Position numbers and translations under genes: made by a program. Under the pieces are notes generated by a model that was not told where the DNA came from, did no database searches, and worked only from the letters and a program-made list of their open reading frames with translations. A DNA stretch of 64,000 bases. Source: Hirsutella rhossiliensis (Eukaryota; Ascomycota; Sordariomycetes; Hypocreales; Ophiocordycipitaceae). The stretch is from positions 1,364,001-1,428,000 of the forward strand of contig NW_025408679.1 in the NCBI RefSeq assembly GCF_020360975.1. The letters are read 5' to 3'. Of this stretch, positions 36,650-46,979 are shown one piece after another (positions within the stretch are counted from its first letter, which is position 1; each line of letters opens with the position of its first letter).

Positions 36650-36779
36650 GTATAATCTACCTTTTATTTTACCCTCTCTATATCCGTATATATAGAATAG
36701 CTATTTTTAGCTGCCTTTAAAGCTAACGTTTAATTACCTAGTTTAGTTAAACCGCCCGCGCCGGTATATATATACGCGA

Positions 36780-38100
36780 AATATCCGTACTCCTATAGTC
36801 GTAAAATTAAGGCGAACGTAATACTTAGTTTGCCCGGGTAATTAAGAGCCTCTTATAATAGTAAGGCTCTATACGACTAAGAGCGGTACTACTATACCTT
36901 AGTAAGTTCGACGGCTCCTTTATAGAGCTTAAGCTATAGCTACTTTATATAGAAGCGAAGCTCTATACTAATAGCGCTATAATAAGGGATATCCGCGCTT
37001 AATTCGACTATCTTTACGCGAGCTTATCCCTATACCTATAAAGGCATCTCTTACCGTTTACGCGTACTAGTATAAATAGACTAGCCGACCTCCTCGCAAA
37101 GCTCTATATTAATTATAGCGAACCTAACGTAGCTAAGTCGGTAGGCTAGGAGCTTATAACGCTCTATTAAAAGCAGAGTAAAGCTATTCCGGCCTACCTT
37201 ATATAGTTTAAAGAGGTGCTTTATTAAGTAAACGTATATAGCTAGCCTAACGCGGTAAAGTATAATTACCTCGTTATAAGCTTAAATTCGGATTAGCGTA
37301 CCTATTTAAGCGAAAGGTCTATACTACTAAATACGTATACCGATCTTATCCGCCTTCTTCGCGAGCTTAGTAGTAATAAGTTTCTTTTTTTATCTTCTTC
37401 TATAGTATAAGAAGAGGATAACGCTAGTAATACTATAGATATCTCTATCTCTACCTTAAGGACTAAGGATAGAAAGAGGTAGCGATAGGAGGGTCGCTAT
37501 ATAGGCTACGGTAGTAAATCCTATTAGTTTTTAAAGTGCCCGCGCTAAGAGGCGCGGGTAAACGCACTCTAAGTAGTAAAGGGGCGTACGCGCTAGGACG
37601 GAAAGGAGGTTAGGTTTAACGATAGCGACTCTAGTAATAAGTAATCTTAGTAACGCCTCTATAGGCTTTATCGGCGTCCCCTCGCGTACGGTAGTAGCTA
37701 CTATATAGATAGGACGTATACCTATAGCGACTAAAAGGGCGGCTAAGATATAGGAAGGCCGCTAATATAATATAACTATAGCGAAAGGGAGTACCTATAT
37801 AGCCCTATATAGAAGGGAGCGGAGCCTTATATATTAGAGTACTATCCCCTATATTATAGTATTAGGAGCTACTACTATACGCCGATATAGGGGGGGCGGG
37901 ATACTATAAGCTTACCGAAGCTAGCTATATACTATTTTATATACCTTTACTCCTTAGCTAGAAGTATTAAAGCCCGACTCCTAAGGCGCGGCCCTTACTA
38001 ATAATATAGTCTATCTAAGAAGCTCGCTTAGGAGGGTATTATACGTTATTTACTAACGTTTTTTCCGCGACTAGGTATATATAGTCCGCGTAAGGGTTCC
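36780..38100 (+). pseudogene. TR-GAG-1 Gag relic (Ty3/Gypsy-type capsid)
   Basis: The plus-strand frame shows the pattern of a Gypsy capsid domain: SKFDGSFIELK at 36901-36933, then a Trp-Leu-Leu position (TAG for Trp), FDYLYASLSLYL with RHLLPF near 37015-37050, a PAYLI.FKEVLY block at 37191-37225, YS.PNAVK near 37235-37255 and a Ser-rich linker near 37385-37400. A basic tail with a KCPR segment near 37533 could be a degraded nucleic-acid-binding region, but no clear CCHC is left. The frame runs on, still open apart from TAA/TAG, to about 38000. Gag would package the element RNA; no polymerase is encoded. Confidence 0.8.
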
Positions 38101-38168
38101 GTCCCCCTAGGCGCGGTATTAGGTATTATTTAAAGGCGCGCCTTTTTAAAAGCTAGGTAGGGGTATAA

Positions 38169-38345
38169 TATAAGGGCTTTTGCCTTATATAGGCCTAGAC
38201 TAGGGTCTAGGCTAAGTCTATATATAAGCGGCCTCCGCGCCTATATAGGCTAGGCCTATACTTCTCTTCCTTTTCCCCCTCGTAGATTATTAACCTTCTT
38301 TTAACGGACTATACCTAAGCTTACGCCTCTACCTACTCTATAACA
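38169..38345 (+). repeat. TR-GAG-1 3' LTR
   Basis: 177 bp, ends ataaca (CA end retained). It is preceded by aggtaggggtataa, a purine-rich tract that fits the plus-strand primer position. Confidence 0.95.
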
Positions 38346-38465
38346 CCCTACTATAATTACTACTCCTATAAGAATTAAATCTCTTTACCCTACCTATCTA
38401 ACCCCTTACTTTTACTTTTACCTTTATATATTTTATATATACTTCTTATATCTCTCTATATAAGA
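38346..38465 (+). repeat. Copia-B 5' LTR, second part
   Basis: Matches 53470-53590 of the 3' LTR and completes the 5' LTR interrupted by TR-GAG-1. The first five bases are the TR-GAG-1 target duplication. Confidence 0.88.
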
Positions 38466-38479
38466 GTTATAAGCCTAGG
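38466..38479 (+). promoter_or_regulatory. Copia-B primer-binding site, half-tRNA(iMet) type
   Basis: Immediately after the 5' LTR the sequence reads gttataagcctagg. With RIP reversed (TA back to TG) it resembles the complement of the anticodon arm of initiator tRNA-Met, the primer type known from Drosophila copia, and it parallels the site in Copia-A (56801-56814). The match is by eye. Confidence 0.6.
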
Positions 38480-38559
38480 AGGAATAGAATTCCTATACTT
38501 TCCGGCTACTATAAAAAGCACCTTTCTTATATCCCTTATAGCTTCCTTTTACCCCTCTT

Positions 38560-39560
38560 ACTAAAAAAGCCGATTTTTACTTAACTTTTCTACCCTTCCT
38601 TATAATAATAACGAAAACCGACTCCTCTACTATCCCTACGGTCTATAAGATAATTCTTATAGAGCCCTAAGATTAAGATAAGTAGGTAAAGGAGCTATAG
38701 GCTCGTATAAATAGAACTATCTATAATTTAGTCTTCTTTAATAAGTAGGACCCTCTTAAGCCCCCTCTTTATCCTAGGGCAACGGAATTTATAGAAGGAG
38801 CTTCCCTCTTCTCTAAGCTAACCTCCGTATAATAAAGAGCTTTTTCTACTACCTTAGGTAACTACGAGAGTTACTATAAGGAATACCTTTATAAGACGAA
38901 GCTACTAACTACTATATATATAATAATAACGGAATCCGTTAGTACTATAAAGCTAATTACTCTTTAAGAGAAAGAGACTCTAAGGTAGTAGCTTTTAAAG
39001 CTCGAGACCTCGATAGCTCCCTTAAAGGGCTATATAACTAACCGTATTAAGAAGACCTATATAGTATATCTAGGAGCCTTCTTTACTAGAAACCTACTAG
39101 CTTTATCGTAGCTAGCTACGTAGGAAGAAATCCTCGAGGAAGCTAACTAATACTTCCTTATAGAAGCTCTTTCCGGCTAGTAGCTATAGGATATATCTCT
39201 GCTAATAAAGCCTATTAGTAATAGTTACTTAACTATCTTTTAAGTAGCTAGCCGGGAACTAAATAAAGAGGCTACTAGAGTATAATAGTAAGTAGTCTTA
39301 TTCCTTCGTAGCTAGTACTCGACCTAGACGGCTCGACCTACTACCCCTATAGCTGCTGCAGCCCCTATTACTACGGTTCCCGCTACTACTACTATAGCTG
39401 TTGCCCCTCTAGCTCTACCTCCCTCGAGAGCCTTAATACCGTCTTTAACGGCTGCCCCGGTCCCGGGCCCGGCTTCGTATCTTACTCTAGGCCCGGCCCC
39501 GGCCCCGTTAGTTAGACCGGCCTAACTAGTCCCCTAATAGACCTTTTAGTCTATTAGTCG
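38560..39560 (+). pseudogene. Copia-B gag relic
   Basis: The plus-strand frame from about 38590 reads TKTDSSTIPTVYKIIL followed by a W..WV.EL.ARVNRTIYNLVFF-like block near 38670-38740 (Trp as TAG), the N-terminal form seen in fungal Copia Gag proteins. A long helical part then follows, with YESYYKEYLYKTKLL near 38860-38910. The end (39330-39530) is a GC-rich Ala/Pro/Thr linker holding several surviving TGC/GCA sites. A CCHC knuckle is not evident. It is dead through many TAA/TAG. Confidence 0.7.
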
Positions 39561-39599
39561 AAAAATTAAGGAACTAGTCGAAATCGAACCTCTTCGTTA

Positions 39600-42500
39600 A
39601 AATTAGTAATAAGGGGTAAAAAGGGGGGGTTTTTAAGCAGACCTTCTAGATCAGGACAAGGATTCCTCGAAGAAATAACGTACGAGGAGGAATCGACCTA
39701 CTTACTAAGTATATAAAAAGCCCTATCGGCTAGAAGACTACTAGTAGGTCTTTAAGGAAAACTAACTTAAAGGAGTTAACCCCTTAAAGAGGCTATAAGA
39801 AATAGTATAATAGTCTCTTAAGGAGGACCCCTCGTTATAGAAGAAGATAGATAAGATTTAGGTTACTAAGAAATAGCAACTAACGCTACTACCCTTATTT
39901 AAGCCGTAAATTTAAGGGAAAATCGTTAGTATAGTAAATCCGGCCTTTATCTTTCCTATAGATTAATAAGGCTAAGACTAACTATTAGAGCCCTCCGACT
40001 ATCCCCTACGAAAATCAGCTATCCTTAACTCTAGTACTTCCCTCGATATTTATAATATACTCTTACGATTCCGGTCCTTTAAGAAGGTATAGAGGGAATA
40101 CTTTATTACCGGGGAATTAACCGTATAGATAGAGGGGTATAGAAGGGTGAAATTTACGATAAAATTACCTAACGGGATCTATATAAATTCTTTAACGAAA
40201 AAGGGTAGCTTTTTACCCTCGATTTTTAACGAGCTTAATTTCCTTCCGCCTTCTTCGAGAGGAAGGAATCTTCTAGGATATAACGTCTAAGCCTATAAGG
40301 CTAGTTTAGAAGAATTAGACTATTAAGCTTATCGAGGAGAAATTCGGTTAATTTATTCTCGAATTCCGACCTATCCTTAAGAAGGAATCTCTTAAGAAGT
40401 TAGCTTTCCTTACTAGGAGGGTAGGTTTAAAGGACCCTCTTCCGGCAGCCTAAGGAGACGGTCTTCTTTAGCACGCACGACTTAGTTACCTAGGCCCCCT
40501 AGCTTTATATAAGCTAGGCTAATAATAGGGCGTACGAATAAGGGGCCTAAAAACCGTCGAATGCGAATACTATAGCTAAGGGAAGACTAGGAGACGAATT
40601 TCTAGACGGACCCTAATACGGCCGGACTAGCTATATAAGGAAATTTAAGTCGACTAGACCGACGTCTCTAAGGATTAAGAAAGCTTCGTTAAGGTAATGT
40701 TTTTTATAGACGCCTTTTTAGGGATGGTTTTCCCCTATTTCTTATAGACCTACCTAAGTAAGTATAACTAGTCTGCCCTCTAAGACTTCGTTAACTAGAT
40801 AAAATCCTACTTTAGCTACGAGGTAAAGAAGATATAGTCTAACGGAGAGCTATTTATAAAGGATATCTTAAATTAGCTTTAAAAAAGGGGCATTTTACCC
40901 CTCCTATTAGCACTAAATACCTAGTCCTAAAACGGAGGGGTAGAAAGATTAAGGGGTGCTATAATAAAAAGGGCCTATATAATAAGACTTACTATAAAGC
41001 TTTTATACGACCTTTAAAGGGAAGTTATTAAGACCGCTTATTACCTTCGGAACTAGACCCTAAGGGACCCTAGGGGACTAAGGGACTATAGGGACCTAGA
41101 GTCCCTTTTTAAGACCTAAGGAATAAACTAAAAATCCCCCCTTAAGCTCTTTATAAAGAAGAGGGCCTTACTAGCTTACCTTTATGCCTATAGCTATAAG
41201 GTATACGCTATAACTACCGATATATAGCTAAAAAGGAAGAAGAAAAGAAAGCTTAATCCTAGAGCCTTTATTAATTACCTCGTTAGCTATAATTCTATAA
41301 ATATCTTCTAGATCTTAGATTCCTCTTCTATAAAAGGTTATTTCTACTAGGGATATAATTTTCGATGAATCTAGCTTCTTCGACGGAAAGAGGGATTAAT
41401 AGCCCCTCTTACTCTCTTAACGTTAGCTAATTTAAAAGATCTAAATCCCCCCTTCCTAATAGTCTTAAGAAGAGGTCTTAAATAAGGAAATAGAGGAAGA
41501 AACTAACGTTAAAGTAGTCGAGGATAACGCCGACTTTAAAAAAGAAAAGGAAGCTACTAGATTAGATAATCTAGATAAAGAAAGAGACTATAAGAAAGCG
41601 GTAGAGCTAGAATACGCCTGCCTCCCTACGCCTCCTCTTACGAAATAAGAAGAAGATCTAAAAGTAGCTTTTTTAGTTAGTCTTCTTATCTCGACCCCTA
41701 AGGGGGTAGGAAAGGCACCTCTCTTAAAAGATTACTTAGCTGCCTTTTTATCCCTGCTTCGAGAAGTAAAGGAAGGTATAGGGCCCGATATAAAAGAAGA
41801 CTAATTACTCTCTTATTTCGATCGTTTTTCTAACTTCTATCTAACGCCTATAAAAGATAGTTCCTATAGAGCATTTATAGTAGGCCGGCTTTTTAAGCCT
41901 CTATTAGTAAGGAAGGTATATAAAAGAGACCTCCTAGACCTACTAGTAAACTAAAAGCAGCTAGAAAAATACCCCTTTAAAGACTAGTTTTTCTAGGCCT
42001 AGAAAGACTACCTAGCCTTATACGAGGAGATAGGGTCTTTTAAAGAGGTCCTTAAAGAAAAGGTAAGAGGAAAATAGGTCCTTAGCTATAAGTAGGTCTT
42101 TATCTATAAGACTAATAAATATAGCTTCCTTTAAAAGTATAAAGCCTAGCTAGTTATTTATAGGAATTAATAGGAAAAAGGGGATCTACTTACTAGGGTA
42201 ACTACCCTAATAGGGATGTCTTTTTAGACCCTTATAGCTATAGTAGTAAAATTTAACCTCGAGCTTAATTAGATAGATATAGTTAACGCCTTTAATAACT
42301 ACCCTCTTAAAGAAGAAAAAGTTATCTATATATAACTTCCTCTTAGTTTCTAATAACTAGGAAAGGTTCTATAGCTTAGGAAAGCTCTATATAGACTATA
42401 AAGATTACTCCTTCTTTAGTAATAGTATTTAATAGGTTCCCTCGAAGCCCTAGGCTTTACGAAAGTCTCTTAGGAACCGTATATAATATAGAAGGGTAAA

Positions 42501-43560
42501 ATTATAGTCTTCTTTTATATCGATAATATTATCTAGGCCTACCTAAAAAAGGAAGAAGCTACTACTAAGGAGGCTATATAAGGCCTATAATAAAGGTATA
42601 AGATAACTAAGCTAAGGGAGCTAAAGTAGTTCCTAGGGATATAAATCCTTTAAAATAGGTCCTAATAGACTATCTAGCTTACCTAAGATGCCTATATCGA
42701 TAAGGTCGCTTATAAATTCCTTCCTAATTCCCTTAATAAGAAGCTTCCCTCTACGCCTATATTAGATAAAGAGCTTTTACTTAATCCATCTATTTAAGCT
42801 AGGGAGTAAGAGAAATACTAATATTAATAGAAGGTAGGCTCCCTGCTTTTTTTAGCTATTTCTACTAGACCGGATATCTCTTTTACGGTCTCTTAGCTAG
42901 CTAGGTATAACTAAAATCCTAGCCTTAAGTATTAAGAAGTAGTAGATAAAGCTATGCTTTATTTTTATTTAACGAGATTATATAGTCTACGCTTAGGAGG
43001 GTAGGAAAGGAAGAAATTAGCTACTAAAATCTTCCTTTATTTAAGCGATTCGTCCTTTATAGATAATTCCTTAAATAGAAAGAGCTTATAAGGGTATATT
43101 ATATCCCTTTTTAAAGGAACTATTACTTAGAGAGCTTTAAAGTAAGCTACCGTTATAACTTTTAGTACGGAGGTAGAGCTACTAGCTCTTTTAAAAGCAT
43201 TAAAAGAAGCGATTTTCCTTAGCCGGCTACTAATATCTCTATAACTATAAATTCCGACCTTATTAGCTATAGAATATAATAATATATAGACTATACGAAT
43301 TCTTATAGAAAATAGTAAGTTATCGACCTAGCTATAGTATATTAATATCTATTAGTATTAGTTACGCTAAGAGGTCTAAAAGGAACTAATTTCTATCCGT
43401 TAGGTTCTAATAGTATCGATAAAAGCTAACGGTCTTACGAAGCCCCTACTAAAGTAAAAGCTAGCTGTCTTTTTATAGTAAATTAGGCTAAAAGACGTTC
43501 GAGAAAAGCTATCCTTAGAAGCCCGCCTTAAGAGTCTATAAGAGGAGCTAATAGTACGTA
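39600..43560 (+). pseudogene. Copia-B pol relic: protease, integrase, RT, RNase H
   Basis: Plus strand. The protease active site AILDSGTS reads AILNSSTS at about 40018-40042. The integrase zinc region CEYCSQGKTRR reads CEYYS.GKTRR at about 40559-40600, and the catalytic core FIDAF.GMVFPYF lies at about 40705-40745. Reverse transcriptase has IDIVNAFNN near 42272-42300 (D.VNAFLN in Copia) and YVDD reading YIDN at about 42516-42530. RNase H has SDSSFIDNSLNRKS near 43045-43085 and a STEVELLALLKALKEA block near 43160-43210. Order and motifs are diagnostic of Ty1/Copia. Asp-to-Asn and Gly-to-Ser changes at catalytic sites fit G-to-A mutation. Confidence 0.88.
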
Positions 43561-43562
43561 GG

Positions 43563-43875
43563 AGGAAGGAGACGTCTATAGCTAAAGAGAGGAATTAGGA
43601 CTTATCTTAAAGGAGGGCCCCTAGCTTAATTAGGACTTATTCTTCTTAAAGGCCCCCTTTTTAAGGACTTATCCTTAGAGAAGCCCCCCTTTCTTATAAG
43701 ACTTAATATCCTCCTTAAGGCCCCTTTTCCTAAAGTAGGTCTAAAAGAGCCTAGGGCTAAAACCCGGATTTCTTAAGTAAGGGATAAGTATAGACTAAGA
43801 CCTCCTCTATACGCTTACCGGCCTAGGTATTTAGCTTTACCCTTTCTATAAGGGCAGGCTATAGCTAAGGGGGTA
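43563..43875 (+). other. Copia-B 3' untranslated region with imperfect GC-rich repeats
   Basis: Three or four loosely repeated segments of the type aaggcccccttt..taaggactta lie at about 43605-43740, followed by a unique stretch and the purine tract aaggggg just before the 3' LTR. No frame is supported. The repeats are short and diverged. Confidence 0.55.
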
Positions 43876-44123
43876 TATCGTAAAGCATAGCTTAATTTTA
43901 TAGTTCTTAGAGATATCTCTTAGTACGAGGGACCTAGGAAGCTAAAAAATAGGTTTTAAAGAAGGAGCTAAAAAAAGGTATAGAAAGAAGGGTAGGGGTA
44001 TAAAGGGAAGTAAAAGTAGCAATAGCTTCTTATAGAGGTAGCGAGAGATAAGACGGATATACTAGTAATAGCTAGAAAGAAGGGGAAAAACTAATAAGAG
44101 GCTCGGTAGTTAAAAGGATATTA
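43876..44123 (+). repeat. Copia-B 3' LTR, first part
   Basis: Starts tatcgtaaagcatagc and aligns with 36110-36360. Broken by LINE-B; the 15-bp duplication gttaaaaggatatta is at 44109-44123 and again at 53347-53361. Remainder at 53362-53590. Confidence 0.9.
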
Positions 44124-44879
44124 TTATTATTAAGATTACGCTAAGGACCTAGCTAGAGGTATCTAGAACTTTAATATTAAATAGGAGGGAAAAACTAAAG
44201 TGCCTAGGGGAAAACCCTCCCTTCTTTTAATATAGGTCCGCCTTAAACGAGGTTATAGTAGTAGTATATAGGAAATTTATACTAGCTACTATAGGCTCCT
44301 CCCGCGAAGTTATATCTTAGCGCGGGTCCTCTTAGGCTATAGCCGCTACTATCCTAAGCGGCCGCGGCCCGGGCTCGCTAGCCTAGGCCTAGGGTTATAG
44401 GTAGTAGTCTCTCTATAAAGGCCTAACTCGCGGGCGCCTCTATTTACCTTAGCTCCCGCGTTATAGCCGCGTAGCCGCGGTCGCGTTAGCTTATTAGTCT
44501 ATTAATTAGTAGGGCAGGTAATATCCGGTTACTAGGCTAGGCGCTAGTATAGGTCGCTCTTAGGTAAGGCCGGCTAATCGAAATTTAGTCGGCCGGCTCC
44601 GCTAATTATAAATCGGTTCCTATCTAGCTATATAACTTCCTAATTAAGGGCGCGGCGGCCTATATTTACTTTCTATCTTATAGTTACTAATTATACGCGC
44701 TTAGCTCGCGCCTATATATACCTGCCCTCCCCCTTTAGTTCTATATATACCTCCTCCTATCCCTTTATTATCTATTTCTTTTATAGGCCTAACTACTACC
44801 TCGCTTACCTTATTTCTATAACTTTAGGTCTCCTTAATACTATATCTAGTTCGCTTATCGTCGCGTTATAATATCTAAC

Positions 44880-46640
44880 TAAGAAGCCGATTTAGGTAGT
44901 AGCGGCTTACTTCCTCTAAAACCCCCTCCTCGTAAGAAAGTCGCTATAGTAGCGGGATTAGAGCGCTCTATCCTATATTTTACGTATATCGGGCGTCTTA
45001 CGAATAAGCTTACCTATAAGTCTTTCGCTAGCTATTAAAACTAGTCTTATATATATTAATCCTAGCTTTATCTTAGGTCGGTCTTACTTTTAGTATTTTT
45101 ACTAACTTTAATAGCTATAAAGGCTAAAGTATATATCGCTTACGCTAACTCTAACTAGTCTTATTACTAAGTAAGTAACCCCTTCCTATTATAGTACTAT
45201 CTAAGTTTAGTATTAATCTATATTTTAGATTACCTTTAAAGGTAAGGAGGCCGCTAGTGCCCTTTACTAAGTATAGTCTAAGGTTAATAGCCCTTCCTTT
45301 ATTAAGGGTTTAGTATAGGAGCGCCTTTATTACGCTACTTTAGAAACTTATATTTACGCTAGTTAGAAGGCCCCCGCCGCTAAAGGTAAGGGCGCGTTAA
45401 GCGAGTCCGCCCTTAGTCTAGCTATAGTCGCTAAGAATATAAAGACGCTTATATTAGCTTTTACTTATTTTATAGATAATACCCGCTATATATATAAGTC
45501 CTTAGAGAAGTACTTAGGTAAGTTTAGCGATACTATTAAGACCTTAGCTTAGGTTAAGCCTAAGTCGCTCTTAGTTACCTAGAAGACTCTTATAGTAGTT
45601 AATAATCTCGCTAACTATTTCTATCTTATTACTAGCGATAGCCCTAACGCTAAGGATAGCGGTTTTAATCTTATTAGTCTTACTAGGCCTATTCTAGCCT
45701 TAGTCCCCTTTAATAAAGGGAAGGGTAAAGGTAAGGGTAAGGCGGTAGCCGCGTTTAAGGCCCTATTTAAGGCTAAGGCTAAGGTATCTATACCCGCGGC
45801 TATCGCGGAGCTAGCTTAGGAGCTAACCGCGTCTCCCTTTAACGCTAAGCTATAGCCTAGTAGTTCTCTTAGCGCCGAGCCCGCCTTAAAGCGTCCCTAT
45901 CTTATATCGCCTACTAATCTTACTAATACTCCTAACTTTATTTAATAGCGTCTTTATAGCCGTCGCGGTTTAGTCTTAGCTAAAATTATCGCTAATCTTA
46001 ACCTCGACTAAATCTATAGTTATAATATAGGCTATAGCGAACGCCTCTATACCGCCGCTAGTATAGGTCATACCTTAGTATAGACCTTAGTCGTTACTTT
46101 ATCTTATAAGCTAGCTATCTAGGCTAGCTCCGGTTCGGGTTTAGGGTTAGGTCTATTTAGTTATTATCGGGGTTCTTATAGCGGTAGTAGTCCCTATACT
46201 CCTTATAAGCCTTAGGTTACTCCTTCTTATACTTTATATACTACCTTAAGGGGGTTTCGTTATTCTTACCGCGATAATAAAGTAAACGTTACTATTAATA
46301 AGCTAGGCTAAGGTTATAGTTTAAGGGGGGGCTAGTTATTAGCTCTATCTTAGTTTAGTTCTAGGTCGGGTCTTATTTAGTTATAGTCTTTTAGTAATAG
46401 GTCTCGTTCTATAACTATTAAGGTTAGTTTAATTAAGTTATATTAGTTCTATTTAGTCTATAGTTTAATCGGCGAGGTTTACGCTTAGTCTAGGTCTAGT
46501 TTAGTTAAAGCTATAGTCTTATAATTATAAGTCCTCTCCCTTCCTAGGTCGCCTTAGTAAGGGAAGTAATTAGCTAGGGTAGTCTTAAATAGGGCCGCTT
46601 TATCCTTAGCGTAACCCTAGTTCTATTATCTAATATATCT
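44880..46640 (+). pseudogene. ORF3 of LINE-B: unidentified antisense ORF
   Basis: The plus-strand frame (opposite to the RT) is open except for rare TAA/TAG. From 45241 to 46020 only about nine stops occur in 260 codons, all at plausible Gln/Trp sites. The product is Lys/Ala/Ser-rich, with a GKGKGKGK run near 45720-45750, a YIYKSLEKYLGKFSDTIKTL stretch near 45490-45550, then a Ser/Gly/Tyr-rich tail (GSYSGSSPYTPYKP near 46170-46210). Upstream, the best frame shifts once around 45130-45170, perhaps an indel or intron. I recognise no domain. The same ORF, in the same relation to the RT, is present in the second copy (62000-63760, minus). Confidence 0.6.
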
Positions 46641-46979
46641 ATATATAGCCTCTAAGCTAAGTTAAACTAATAGAGCCTACCTAAGTAAAGGAACTATTAT
46701 ATTAGCGGTGCTACTATCCTTTTCCCTTAAAGGCCCGCTCTTATATTACTTATATCCTAGGCCTATATTAAAAAGGACTCCCTTACCTTTACTATTAATA
46801 GATAGTTAATTATCGTATAATAAATAGTATCTTATCTTTATTTATAAGTATATATTAGCGAAACTATACTAAAGACCTATTAGTTAAAGAGGAAGTTATT
46901 AAGCCCGATCTTTCTTATATATATCTAAGTAATTACTATACTAATATACTTAAGGAGGCCCTTATAACGGTCTAGTATT

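Larger units (their letters stand above)
36473..38345 (+). mobile_element. TR-GAG-1: gag-only LTR retroelement
   Basis: 1873 bp with two 177-bp LTRs (36473-36649 and 38169-38345) and an internal frame that encodes only a Gag-like protein; no protease, RT or integrase is present. It is the same length as TR-GAG-2 (49976-51848). Flanks are cctta (36468-36472) and cccta (38346-38350), an imperfect 5-bp duplication within the Copia-B LTR; the uninterrupted 3' LTR has cttta there. The right LTR ends ataaca, one of the few preserved CA ends in the window. It must have relied on enzymes from another element. Confidence 0.93.

Noticed and set aside
44880..46640. RNase H domain of LINE-B on the minus strand
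   Set aside because: The minus frame here has roughly three times as many stops as the plus frame, and no D-E-D or LAKEG-like motif could be seen, whereas LINE-A shows it clearly.
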